A stretch of DNA of 64,000 bases from an uncultured Bacteroidales bacterium (GTDB taxonomy: Bacteria; Bacteroidota; Bacteroidia; Bacteroidales; UBA932), in NCBI GenBank assembly GCA_944326265.1, contig CALVDE010000007.1, positions 1-64,000 on the forward strand, given 5' to 3'. The stretch's first letter is position 1. The number at the start of each line of letters is the position of its first letter. The notes below the pieces were generated by a model. The model saw only the letters and a list, made by a program, of their open reading frames with translations, was not told the DNA's origin and made no database searches. This document shows, piece after piece, positions 35,901 to 43,702 of the stretch. Made by a program: the position numbers and the translations under genes.

Positions 35901-36661
35901 GTCTCGGCCTTCAGCGAGATGACGGTCTTGACTTCCTCTTCCTTGAAGAAACTTGGTTTGGCGGCGGCAGCGGGATGGAATATCCTGAGCCTGGGGCCCT
36001 CGATGAAGGCGCAGTTGTCCTTGTAGGCGGAGACTATGCGCCCTTTGTTTACGGCTGATGTCTTTTTGATCAGCTTGAACAGAGTGGATTCTTTTTCCTC
36101 TCCGTCGATAATGAACGTGCCGTTGAATATCTTGTGCCTGCAGTGCTCTGAATTGACTTGTGAGAAACCGAAGACCTCGCTGTCTGTGAGCGGTCTGCCG
36201 AGCCTGGCGGAGAGGTCCTTGAGATATTGGATCTCGTCTGTGGAAAGAGCCAGGCCTTCTTCTTTATTGTATGCCTCGAAATCCGTGATGTGCCGTATCG
36301 GCTCCGGTGTATGGTCTACGGTGAACAGATCTCCGTCCAGACCGTGGTATATGCGCTGGAGCATCCTGTCGTGGGGAATTTCAGAATCGGAGGCGTACCT
36401 GCCTTCTTCAACCGGGAAATATTCCTCGATGCGGGATATTCCGGAGATGTTCATATTCCGGGTGATTTCGACCGCTGCGGTACTCCACGGAGTGATCATC
36501 TCGCGTCTGGGGCCGATGAATGTACCGTTGACAGAATGTTCCCGAATCAGTTCTGCTTCTGAGAAAAGCCACTTAAGTGTCTGTGCAGTCTCGGCGGATA
36601 ATGCTGTATGTGAGCCGACTGCTATGATTTGTCCCTCTGGGGAGCGGAAAAAGTATATCAT
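32909..36661 (-). CDS. purL: Phosphoribosylformylglycinamidine synthase, single-chain
   Basis: Converts FGAR and glutamine to FGAM in purine synthesis. The protein has 1250 residues from the ATG at 36661 ([10 protein letters not shown]). It is the long form in which the synthetase (former PurL) and glutaminase (former PurQ) are fused. The synthetase part has [36 protein letters not shown] and HDHGAGGH. The C-terminal glutamine amidotransferase has [11 protein letters not shown] with the nucleophilic cysteine and [11 protein letters not shown]. An ATG 24 nt upstream would fall inside the promoter box (36690-36683), so 36661 is preferred. phoH overlaps its end. Confidence 0.97.
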   Translation of the reverse strand: [1250 protein letters not shown]

Positions 36662-36682
36662 ATACTGTGCAAATTTGACTGT

Positions 36683-36690
36683 CAAAAATA
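36683..36690 (-). promoter_or_regulatory. Promoter box of purL
   Basis: TATTTTTG on the minus strand, placing transcription start near 36676, about 15 nt before the purL ATG. A plus-strand TAATTTTG begins at 36694, so purL and folC are expressed divergently from an 88-nt AT-rich spacer. Confidence 0.55.
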
Positions 36691-36749
36691 GGGATAATTT
36701 TGTTAAATATTGAGAATTATTCCCATTTTTGCATATAAAATGTTAAAAA

Positions 36750-38096
36750 ATGCCGGAAAAATCTTCTGATCTTGACAGAGAATACCGCGAATGCGTCAGG
36801 AGGCTGTATTCCATAGCGCCGTCCTTTCAGGTGGTCGGTGCTTCCGGCTATCATCCGGGTCTGGACAATATGAGGGCTTTCGCAGCTTTTCTGGGTAATC
36901 CGCATCTTTTCCTGAGGGCCGTGCACGTGGCCGGAACCAACGGCAAAGGCTCGGTCGCGCACATGCTTGCCTCCGCTCTTGCCTGTGTACGCCCCGGTAC
37001 TTCCATAGGGCTCTATACATCGCCGCATCTTGTGGATTTCCGGGAGAGGATCAAGACGGTGTCAATTGACGGCTCAGGTGACGTCAGGTGCTTCAGTGAG
37101 ATAGGCAAGGAAGATGTGGTGGATTTCCTGCGGCGCGCAGCAGATTTTATCAATGAGCGCCGTCCGTCCTTCTTTGAGATAACTACTGCGATGGCATTTG
37201 ATTATTTCCACCGCCGGGGCGTGGATATGGCTGTAATAGAAACCGGACTGGGAGGAAGGCTGGACTCGACCAATATTATTGTTCCCGAGCTTAGTGTCAT
37301 TACGTCCATCGGGCTGGATCATAAGAATATACTTGGAGATACCATAGAAAAAATAGCAGCGGAGAAGGCCGGGATTATAAAGCCCGGTGTTCCGGTTGTG
37401 GCCGGAGATCTGCCTGAGGAAGCCATGAAAATCGTGGCAGGCAGGGCGGAGGCAGCGGGATCGGACCTCTACAGGGCCGGGGATCTCTGCGGGAACTGTG
37501 CGGATGCGGCTGAGGCAGCAGGGCAGGCTGATCTGCGCTCTTACTGTCAGGTTAAGAATATCAGGACAGTCTTCACCTCCCTGAAAGTCCTCGGAGCCGG
37601 ACCGGTTGTAAAAGGTTCCCCTATATACGGCGCGGTCATCCATGCCGCACGTATTACCGGGCTGAGAGGCCGGTGGGAGAGACTTTCAACCTCACCGGAG
37701 ATGATATGTGACATAGGACATAATCCGGAGGCTCTGGCCGTGTCCATGCGCCAGCTGGTGGAGGAGGCTGCGGGGAGACATATAATAATGGTATACGGAA
37801 TGGCCTCGGATAAGGATGTGGAAGCTGCCGTACGTTTTCTGCCGCACGGTCCGTCATACGTCTTCACGCAGGCTGAAGGCAGCAGGGCCATGCCGTCACC
37901 GGAACTTCAGAGGATGGCCGCATCGGCCGGCATCGTGGATTCGATGACTTCCGCCAGTGTCGCGGATGCTGTGAAGACAGCCCTTTCCGCCGCTTCTTCC
38001 AAGGATCTGATTTTTATCGGAGGCAGCAGCTATGTGGTGGCCGAGGCAATCCAATATTGGGACGGGATCTGTGATAACAAAAAAGTTAATCTATAA
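36750..38096 (+). CDS. folC: Folylpolyglutamate synthase / dihydrofolate synthase
   Basis: ATP-dependent addition of glutamate to dihydropteroate and folates; cytoplasmic. The 448-residue Mur-ligase-fold protein has the P-loop HVAGTNGKGSVAHML (residues 54-68), TSPHLVDFRERI, FEITTAMAFDYF, ETGLGGRLDSTN, the SIGLDHKNILGDT block and the C-terminal ICDIGHNPEAL. Length fits the family (about 420-450). First gene of a plus-strand run with nhaD 21 nt downstream. folB of the same pathway lies at 14331. Confidence 0.95.
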   Translation: MPEKSSDLDREYRECVRRLYSIAPSFQVVGASGYHPGLDNMRAFAAFLGNPHLFLRAVHVAGTNGKGSVAHMLASALACVRPGTSIGLYTSPHLVDFRERIKTVSIDGSGDVRCFSEIGKEDVVDFLRRAADFINERRPSFFEITTAMAFDYFHRRGVDMAVIETGLGGRLDSTNIIVPELSVITSIGLDHKNILGDTIEKIAAEKAGIIKPGVPVVAGDLPEEAMKIVAGRAEAAGSDLYRAGDLCGNCADAAEAAGQADLRSYCQVKNIRTVFTSLKVLGAGPVVKGSPIYGAVIHAARITGLRGRWERLSTSPEMICDIGHNPEALAVSMRQLVEEAAGRHIIMVYGMASDKDVEAAVRFLPHGPSYVFTQAEGSRAMPSPELQRMAASAGIVDSMTSASVADAVKTALSAASSKDLIFIGGSSYVVAEAIQYWDGICDNKKVNL

Positions 38097-38117
38097 AACT
38101 AAAAAGTTATATTTCCT

Positions 38118-39479
38118 ATGAATCTGATTTTTACAATGATTATTATCTTTGTTTTGGGTTATCTGATGATAGCGGCGGAACATAAGACAAATATCAGCAA
38201 ATCTTCGGTGGCACTGGTGCTTTGCTGTCTGCTGTGGGGGCTCCTCAGCATTTTTTCCTCGACCATAGGCGTGTCCCATGACACTGTCGGAGCCGATTTG
38301 CTGGCGGCCCTGGGCGGAACCTGTGAGATCATCATATTCCTTATAGGCGCCATGACCATTGTGGACATCATCGATACGCACGGAGGCTTCGAGGTGATAA
38401 CGCAGCGGATAAAGACCCGCAGGAAGACCAGGCTGATGTGGCTTATCGCTTTCCTGACATTCATAATGTCCTCAGTGCTGGACAATATGACCACGACCAT
38501 CATCATGATCATGCTCATCAGGCGGATGCTCTCCAATTATAAGGAAAGGTGGCTTTTCGCTTCGATTATAATCATTGCCGCGAACTGCGGGGGCGCATGG
38601 TCGCCTATCGGTGATGTCACTACCATCATGCTGTGGATGAAAGGCAACGTGGGTACTGCGAAGCTGATGAGCTCGCTCGTGCTTCCCTCGATAGTGGCGG
38701 TGGTGATTCCCACAGCCGTGGCGACCAGGTTCCTGAAGGGAATGATCGCCAGGCAGCATACCAATGAGGAAGCGTCATTCCGCCCGTCGTACATAACCGG
38801 AGGGGAAAGCCGCACTATATTGATTCTCGGAGTGCTGCTCCTGATCATGGTGCCCGTATTCAAAAGTCTGGTCGGACTGCCGCCGTACATGAGCGTCATG
38901 TTCGCCCTCGGTGTCCTGTGGCTGTACACGGACATGATGTACAGGCGCAAGCACAATGTGGAGGAGTCGGCAAAGAACAAGGTGTCCAAGGTGATAAAGA
39001 ATATAGACATGCCGACGATTCTCTTCTTCCTCGGAATACTTATGGCTGTCTCTGCCCTGGAGTGCGCCGGTATCCTGGGAACGATGGCCGAGGGACTCAA
39101 CAAGGGCATACACAATATATATGCGATCAATACCGTGATAGGTCTGCTGTCATCTGTGATAGACAATGTGCCGCTTGTGGCCGCAAGCATGGGTATGTAC
39201 CCTATACCGGACGCCGCCGCCATAGCCGCATCCGCAGATCCGGAGTTTCTGTCGCATTTTGTGGCGGACGGTGATTTCTGGCATCTGCTCGCGTTCTGTG
39301 CCGGAACGGGCGGAAGCATCCTTATCATAGGCTCTGCCGCCGGTGTGGTCGCCATGGGGCTTGAGAACATCAACTTCATGTGGTATCTGAAGAATATCAG
39401 TTTTCTGGCTCTTGTCGGCTATCTTGCGGGTATAGGTGTTTTCATCCTTCAGGATATGTTTGTGGCATCCATATTATGA
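38118..39479 (+). CDS. nhaD: NhaD-type sodium/proton antiporter
   Basis: A 453-residue inner-membrane protein with about twelve hydrophobic segments. It exchanges sodium for protons in pH and salt homeostasis. Family blocks include the SSVLDNMTTTIIMIMLIR stretch with the conserved Asp-Asn, AANCGGAWSPIGDVTTIMLW, and the late VIDNVPLVAASMGMY with a second Asp-Asn. These fit the ArsB/NhaD superfamily and the NhaD branch. It lies between folC and pncB with gaps of 21 and 4 nt, an odd association with two cofactor enzymes that probably reflects only operon packing. Confidence 0.92.
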   Translation: MNLIFTMIIIFVLGYLMIAAEHKTNISKSSVALVLCCLLWGLLSIFSSTIGVSHDTVGADLLAALGGTCEIIIFLIGAMTIVDIIDTHGGFEVITQRIKTRRKTRLMWLIAFLTFIMSSVLDNMTTTIIMIMLIRRMLSNYKERWLFASIIIIAANCGGAWSPIGDVTTIMLWMKGNVGTAKLMSSLVLPSIVAVVIPTAVATRFLKGMIARQHTNEEASFRPSYITGGESRTILILGVLLLIMVPVFKSLVGLPPYMSVMFALGVLWLYTDMMYRRKHNVEESAKNKVSKVIKNIDMPTILFFLGILMAVSALECAGILGTMAEGLNKGIHNIYAINTVIGLLSSVIDNVPLVAASMGMYPIPDAAAIAASADPEFLSHFVADGDFWHLLAFCAGTGGSILIIGSAAGVVAMGLENINFMWYLKNISFLALVGYLAGIGVFILQDMFVASIL

Positions 39480-39483
39480 GTTT

Positions 39484-40701
39484 ATGAGGCAGATAATTAC
39501 TCATTTTACTGACGACGACCTGTATAAGTTTACGATGTGCTGCGCGGTGATAGACAACTTTCCCCGTGCCAGGGTCAAGTATTCGTTCACCGACAGGGAC
39601 GGTACTGTCTATCCGGAAGGCTTTGCCCGTGAGCTGGCCGCGCAGATCGAGGCGTTGGAATCCGTTACAGTCACCGGAGAGGAGATGGAGTTCATGCAGC
39701 GCCGCTGCACATATATTCCTGGTTGGTTCTACAACTATCTCAAGGGATACCGTTTTGACCACAGGTGGGTTACCGTCCGTCAGGATGACCAGGGGCATCT
39801 GGAGATAGACATCGAGGGCAGTTGGGCAGATACCATCCTTCTGGAAGTCAAGATACTGGCAATCATTTCGGAATTGTATTACATGTTTACCGGAGAGTGC
39901 CGGAAATTCGATTACGGCGCATATTACGACAAGACGTACCGCAAGGCGGAGAGACTGCTCGGGGGCGGTTGCGTATACAGCGATTTCGGTACGCGCCGCA
40001 GGGCATCGCTGGAAGCCGAGGATACTGTGGTGAGGGCCATGAAAGACTGTGCCGGCAGCCGTCAGTGGCCCGGAAGGTTTGTGGGAACCAGCAATGTCTA
40101 TCTGGCCATGAAGTATGATCTGATACCTGTCGGGACGATGGCCCATGAGTTCATCTGCGCCATAGGAGGCATGTACGGTCCGCAGATGGCCAACCATATA
40201 GCCATGGACTGCTGGCGCAATACTTTCAGAGGGGCTCTCGGAACATTTCTCTACGACAGTTTCGGCTGGGATATATTCAGTCTCAACTTTTCCGAGGACT
40301 TCGCCAATCTGTTCAAAGGACTCAGGGTGGACAGCGGTGACAATAGGGAGCAGCTTCAGCGCATCGTGGACAAATACCGCTCCCTGGGTATCGATCCCAG
40401 GACGAAGCAGGTGATTTTCAGCAATGCGCTGGATGTTGATCACGCTCTGGAGATACAGGACTATGCCGTGGACTTCTGCCGGCCGTCGTTCGGCATAGGC
40501 ACTCATTTCACCAATGATTTTGACGGAGTGCGTCCGATGAACATAGTCATCAAGCTCAATGCTGTCAAGATAACCGAATCATGGTCCTTCTACAATGATA
40601 CATGCAAATTGAGCGAGGATACCGGCAAGCATACCGGCAAGCCGGAAGTCGTCCGCCGTTTTATGGAGGCCCTGAACATGACAGGCACAGGCAGGGCATG
40701 A
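39484..40701 (+). CDS. pncB: Nicotinate phosphoribosyltransferase
   Basis: Makes nicotinate mononucleotide from nicotinate and PRPP in the NAD salvage route; cytoplasmic. The 405-residue protein starts at the ATG 4 nt after nhaD (MRQIITHFTDDDLYKFTM). Blocks include YSFTDR near residue 32, GGCVYSDFGTRRR with the autophosphorylated-histidine neighbourhood, FVGTSNVYLAMKYDLIPVGTMAHEF, GLRVDSGDN and SFGIGTHFTNDF. It converges on a lipoprotein gene with a 9-nt gap and no terminator. Confidence 0.94.
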   Translation: MRQIITHFTDDDLYKFTMCCAVIDNFPRARVKYSFTDRDGTVYPEGFARELAAQIEALESVTVTGEEMEFMQRRCTYIPGWFYNYLKGYRFDHRWVTVRQDDQGHLEIDIEGSWADTILLEVKILAIISELYYMFTGECRKFDYGAYYDKTYRKAERLLGGGCVYSDFGTRRRASLEAEDTVVRAMKDCAGSRQWPGRFVGTSNVYLAMKYDLIPVGTMAHEFICAIGGMYGPQMANHIAMDCWRNTFRGALGTFLYDSFGWDIFSLNFSEDFANLFKGLRVDSGDNREQLQRIVDKYRSLGIDPRTKQVIFSNALDVDHALEIQDYAVDFCRPSFGIGTHFTNDFDGVRPMNIVIKLNAVKITESWSFYNDTCKLSEDTGKHTGKPEVVRRFMEALNMTGTGRA

Positions 40702-40710
40702 CGTACATGC

Positions 40711-42897
40711 CTACTGCCTGACTTCAATAATCTGTTTCTCAAGTTTGCCGAGGTCTCCCTTGATGTCGGACGCGATGGCGGTCACCATAACCGTGGTGTT
40801 CCAGTCGGCACCCATCACGACAGGCAGGTCCGGGTCGATGATGAAGGAAGCCGCTGCGTCCTCCATAAGTTCCTCGTCAGTCATATCCGGTACTGACTCA
40901 TAGAACTTCATGTACCAGTGCTCGGCATCGGCATTGGGGGTCAGTGTCGCCCTGATGACGGCACGTCCGGCGTATTTGCCGTATGTGTCAGGATTTGAAG
41001 CGGCCAGCTCATCGCCGTCAAGGACTTCCACTTCCAGTTCCACGGCTGCACTGCTGGTTTCGGCGGGAAGGGTCCTGACAACCTCGTGGAAGAGGGGAGT
41101 GGTAATCCCTCCGTAGTATCCGAAAGCGAATACGATGTACTCGGTATCACTGTCGAGGTATCCCTCTCCGTCATAGAAGGAGTCACCCATGCTGAGGACC
41201 CAGTCCAGGTCGCCTCCGTAGACGGAGAGCACGTCCTCCATGAAGTCTGTGTCGTTGTCGAAGAGCAGGTACCTGGAGTACGGAACGCATGAGGCGAAAT
41301 ACTGTTCGTCAGGGTCGGAAGGGTGGAATTCGGCGAACAGGCTGTGGGAGCTGACGCTGACGACATCTATGCCGACTGTCAGTGAGGACGGCTGTGTCTG
41401 CAGTGTGGTCATCCCGGCATGTCCTACAGCCGTGGTCCTGTTGCCTTCATTGTCGATTCCGAAGACTACGGCCGTATAGGACGTGTTGCTTGCAAGCTGT
41501 CCCATATACAGGTCTTCGTCCGAAGTGAGGGATACCGGTCCGGTGTAGATGTATTCGTCTCCGGCCCAGTCGGTCTCATTGCCGTTTTCCAGGTCGATGA
41601 AATACCGTGCCGCCTCGTCCATGGTCATTCCTTCAAAATCGGAAGTGGGCAGCATGCCTGCGTAATAGCGTGTGCCGTTGTCACTGGGAACAATGTTCAC
41701 GATGCAGCTGACGGCTGTTATTTCAGAGAACGTGATGTCGAATGTACAAGGATTCTCTACTGTCTCCTCCTTCGTCGTGAATGCGGCATGGTGTATTCCT
41801 GAAGTAGGATTGCCGTATGAGTCCATTCCAAAAGCGAATACCGTGTACTCCACAGCTGCGTCCAGACCCCCGCAAAGGTATTCTCTTTCGAGCCCTGACT
41901 CCAGAAAGTCAGTGTAGGAATCACCCATCACCTCCACTGCGAAGTCAAGTGTCTCTACGGTCTCGGCAATTATGTCGTCTTCGGAAGGATATGCGTTCCA
42001 GTCCTCAAGGGTCATGGTGCTCCAGTAATATGTGTCGCCGGCACTTTCTGTAGTTATTGTCACCATGGCCTCGTAGTCCTGCGGAACGACCTCGAAACTG
42101 AAGCCGAAGTCCACCTTGGCGGCCTCGTCGGTGTATACTGATTCCTTGCAGAGACCGGTTGTCACACTGCCGTCAGGCTCAAGTCCGTAAGCGTAGATAC
42201 AATATCCTGTAGATGCTTTCAGTCCGTCTATGTCCAGATTCTCGATGGCGTTCTGTCTCAGGTTGGCCGATATGACGACAGAAGGGTCCACGCCGTTGCT
42301 CTCCGCAATGGCCATGAACTCATCCACTTCATCCTGGATATATTCCTCATCGGAACTGAATGTGTCGAAATATTCTTTCTCGACGATTCTCGCGATGTAG
42401 GTCATCCTGTCATCAGCCGGGATGAAAGAGACATTCACTGAGTGGAAGTCTTTCCTGTTCACAGTTATCTCTATGGCCATGTCCCTTTCCGGGGGATTCT
42501 CTCCGGCTGCTTTTTGCGTTACCTTTATGCTGACAGTCCTGTCCGTCTCCGAATATTCGGCACCTTCGCCGGCACTTGTGAAGACGGGGGTAATGTCCGG
42601 CGGAATATTTATGATTATTACTGCAGTGCGTCCGGCTCCCGTATTCTCTTCGGCGATAAAGGTTATGGAACTCTGGCCGATAGTGAGGTCAGAAATCCAT
42701 CCTGCTTCTGTAACCGGTTCTGTATTCAGAGGTGCGCTGGAAGAGAAGGGAATCTCGGTTTTTCCGCCTGTATATTCTATTGTATCGATCGCTCCGCAGA
42801 TGATCCTTACCGGCTGTTTTTCTTCGTTCCGGCACGATACCGCTGCAGTGCAGAGGGCGGTCAGCCATGCGGCTGTGAATAATAATCTTTTCATCAT
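40711..42897 (-). CDS. Surface lipoprotein with BACON-like domain and tandem fibronectin-like repeats
   Basis: A 728-residue predicted lipoprotein. The signal ends TAAVSC with Cys22 as lipidation site. Residues about 30-135 form a BACON/Ig-like beta domain (EYTGGKTEIPFSSSA, EAGWI, ITVNRKD region). Then come about five repeats of 105-120 residues starting near 151, 264, 385, 505 and 615. Each has an early aromatic pair (YYW, RYYAG, QYFAS), an acidic helix-forming insertion and a closing strand such as YTVFAFGMDSYGNPTSG or YTAVVFGIDNEGNRTTA. Strongly acidic. No catalytic residues are recognised; likely a surface adhesion or substrate-binding protein. It is 27 nt downstream of trmD. Confidence 0.72.
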   Translation of the reverse strand: MMKRLLFTAAWLTALCTAAVSCRNEEKQPVRIICGAIDTIEYTGGKTEIPFSSSAPLNTEPVTEAGWISDLTIGQSSITFIAEENTGAGRTAVIIINIPPDITPVFTSAGEGAEYSETDRTVSIKVTQKAAGENPPERDMAIEITVNRKDFHSVNVSFIPADDRMTYIARIVEKEYFDTFSSDEEYIQDEVDEFMAIAESNGVDPSVVISANLRQNAIENLDIDGLKASTGYCIYAYGLEPDGSVTTGLCKESVYTDEAAKVDFGFSFEVVPQDYEAMVTITTESAGDTYYWSTMTLEDWNAYPSEDDIIAETVETLDFAVEVMGDSYTDFLESGLEREYLCGGLDAAVEYTVFAFGMDSYGNPTSGIHHAAFTTKEETVENPCTFDITFSEITAVSCIVNIVPSDNGTRYYAGMLPTSDFEGMTMDEAARYFIDLENGNETDWAGDEYIYTGPVSLTSDEDLYMGQLASNTSYTAVVFGIDNEGNRTTAVGHAGMTTLQTQPSSLTVGIDVVSVSSHSLFAEFHPSDPDEQYFASCVPYSRYLLFDNDTDFMEDVLSVYGGDLDWVLSMGDSFYDGEGYLDSDTEYIVFAFGYYGGITTPLFHEVVRTLPAETSSAAVELEVEVLDGDELAASNPDTYGKYAGRAVIRATLTPNADAEHWYMKFYESVPDMTDEELMEDAAASFIIDPDLPVVMGADWNTTVMVTAIASDIKGDLGKLEKQIIEVRQ

Positions 42898-42924
42898 GAT
42901 GGTATGGTTTATTGTTACTTACTC

Positions 42925-43623
42925 TCAGTTATTGTTCTCAATGCATGGATTGTCCAGCAGTTCCGGACGGAGCTTCCGTGTGCGTTCCACGGCCTGCTCT
43001 TCCTGCCACCGGCGGATGAGCCTGGGATTGCCGGACAGGAGCACTTCGGGTACTTTCCAGCCCATGAAGTCTGCCGGACGGGTATAGATGGGCGGGGCCA
43101 GCAGTCCGTCCTGGAAAGAGTCGGACAGGGCCGATGTCTCGTCTGTCAGGGCTCCGGGGATGAGACGGATGATCGAGTCGCAGATGACGCAGGCAGCCAG
43201 TTCCCCACCGCTCAGCACGTAGTTGCCTATGGATATCTCCATGGTGATGAGATGCTCGCGGATACGGTGGTCTATCCCCTTGTAGTGGCCGCAGAGGATG
43301 ATGAGATTGCCGCAGGTGGACAGGCTGTTGCACATGCCCTGGTCCAGCATCCCGCCGTCAGGCGAGGTGTAGATCACCTGGTCGTATTTCCTCTGTGAGG
43401 TGAGGTCTGTAATTGCTCTGTACAGCGGCTCCGGCTTGATTACCATGCCTGCGTCACCGCCGAATCCGTAGTCGTCTATCTGCTTGTAGCTGCCCTTTCC
43501 GTAGTCGTGAAGGTTGATGATGTGGATTTCCACGAGCCCCTTGTCTTTGGCCCGTTTGATAATGGAGTGGTTGAGCGGACTTTCCAGCAGGTCCGGCACT
43601 GCGCTGATGATATCTATCCTCAT
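42925..43623 (-). CDS. trmD: tRNA (guanine-37-N1)-methyltransferase
   Basis: Methylates N1 of G37 in tRNAs reading CNN codons, preventing +1 frameshifts; essential in most bacteria. The 232-residue SPOUT protein has the trefoil-knot stretches [12 protein letters not shown] and [13 protein letters not shown] (SAM binding), the [14 protein letters not shown] block near residue 53 and the linker ending [14 protein letters not shown] with its conserved Asp. The usual rpsP/rimM/rplS partners are absent. A minus-strand TAAATTTG box (43639-43632) with a T-rich stretch about 20 nt upstream precedes it. Confidence 0.96.
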   Translation of the reverse strand: MRIDIISAVPDLLESPLNHSIIKRAKDKGLVEIHIINLHDYGKGSYKQIDDYGFGGDAGMVIKPEPLYRAITDLTSQRKYDQVIYTSPDGGMLDQGMCNSLSTCGNLIILCGHYKGIDHRIREHLITMEISIGNYVLSGGELAACVICDSIIRLIPGALTDETSALSDSFQDGLLAPPIYTRPADFMGWKVPEVLLSGNPRLIRRWQEEQAVERTRKLRPELLDNPCIENNN

Positions 43624-43631
43624 AACAGTTG

Positions 43632-43678
43632 CAAATTTATGTAAAACGGATGTTCTTTTAAAAAATAATGTATATTTG
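43632..43678. promoter_or_regulatory. Divergent promoter pair between trmD and the DUF349 gene
   Basis: TAAATTTG on the minus strand (43639-43632) ends 9 nt before the trmD ATG. TATATTTG on the plus strand (43671-43678) is 25 nt before the ATG of the DUF349 gene. Upstream elements are T-rich rather than exact TTTG. Confidence 0.55.
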
Positions 43679-43702
43679 CGAGTTCATTTTAATATATTAA
43701 AT

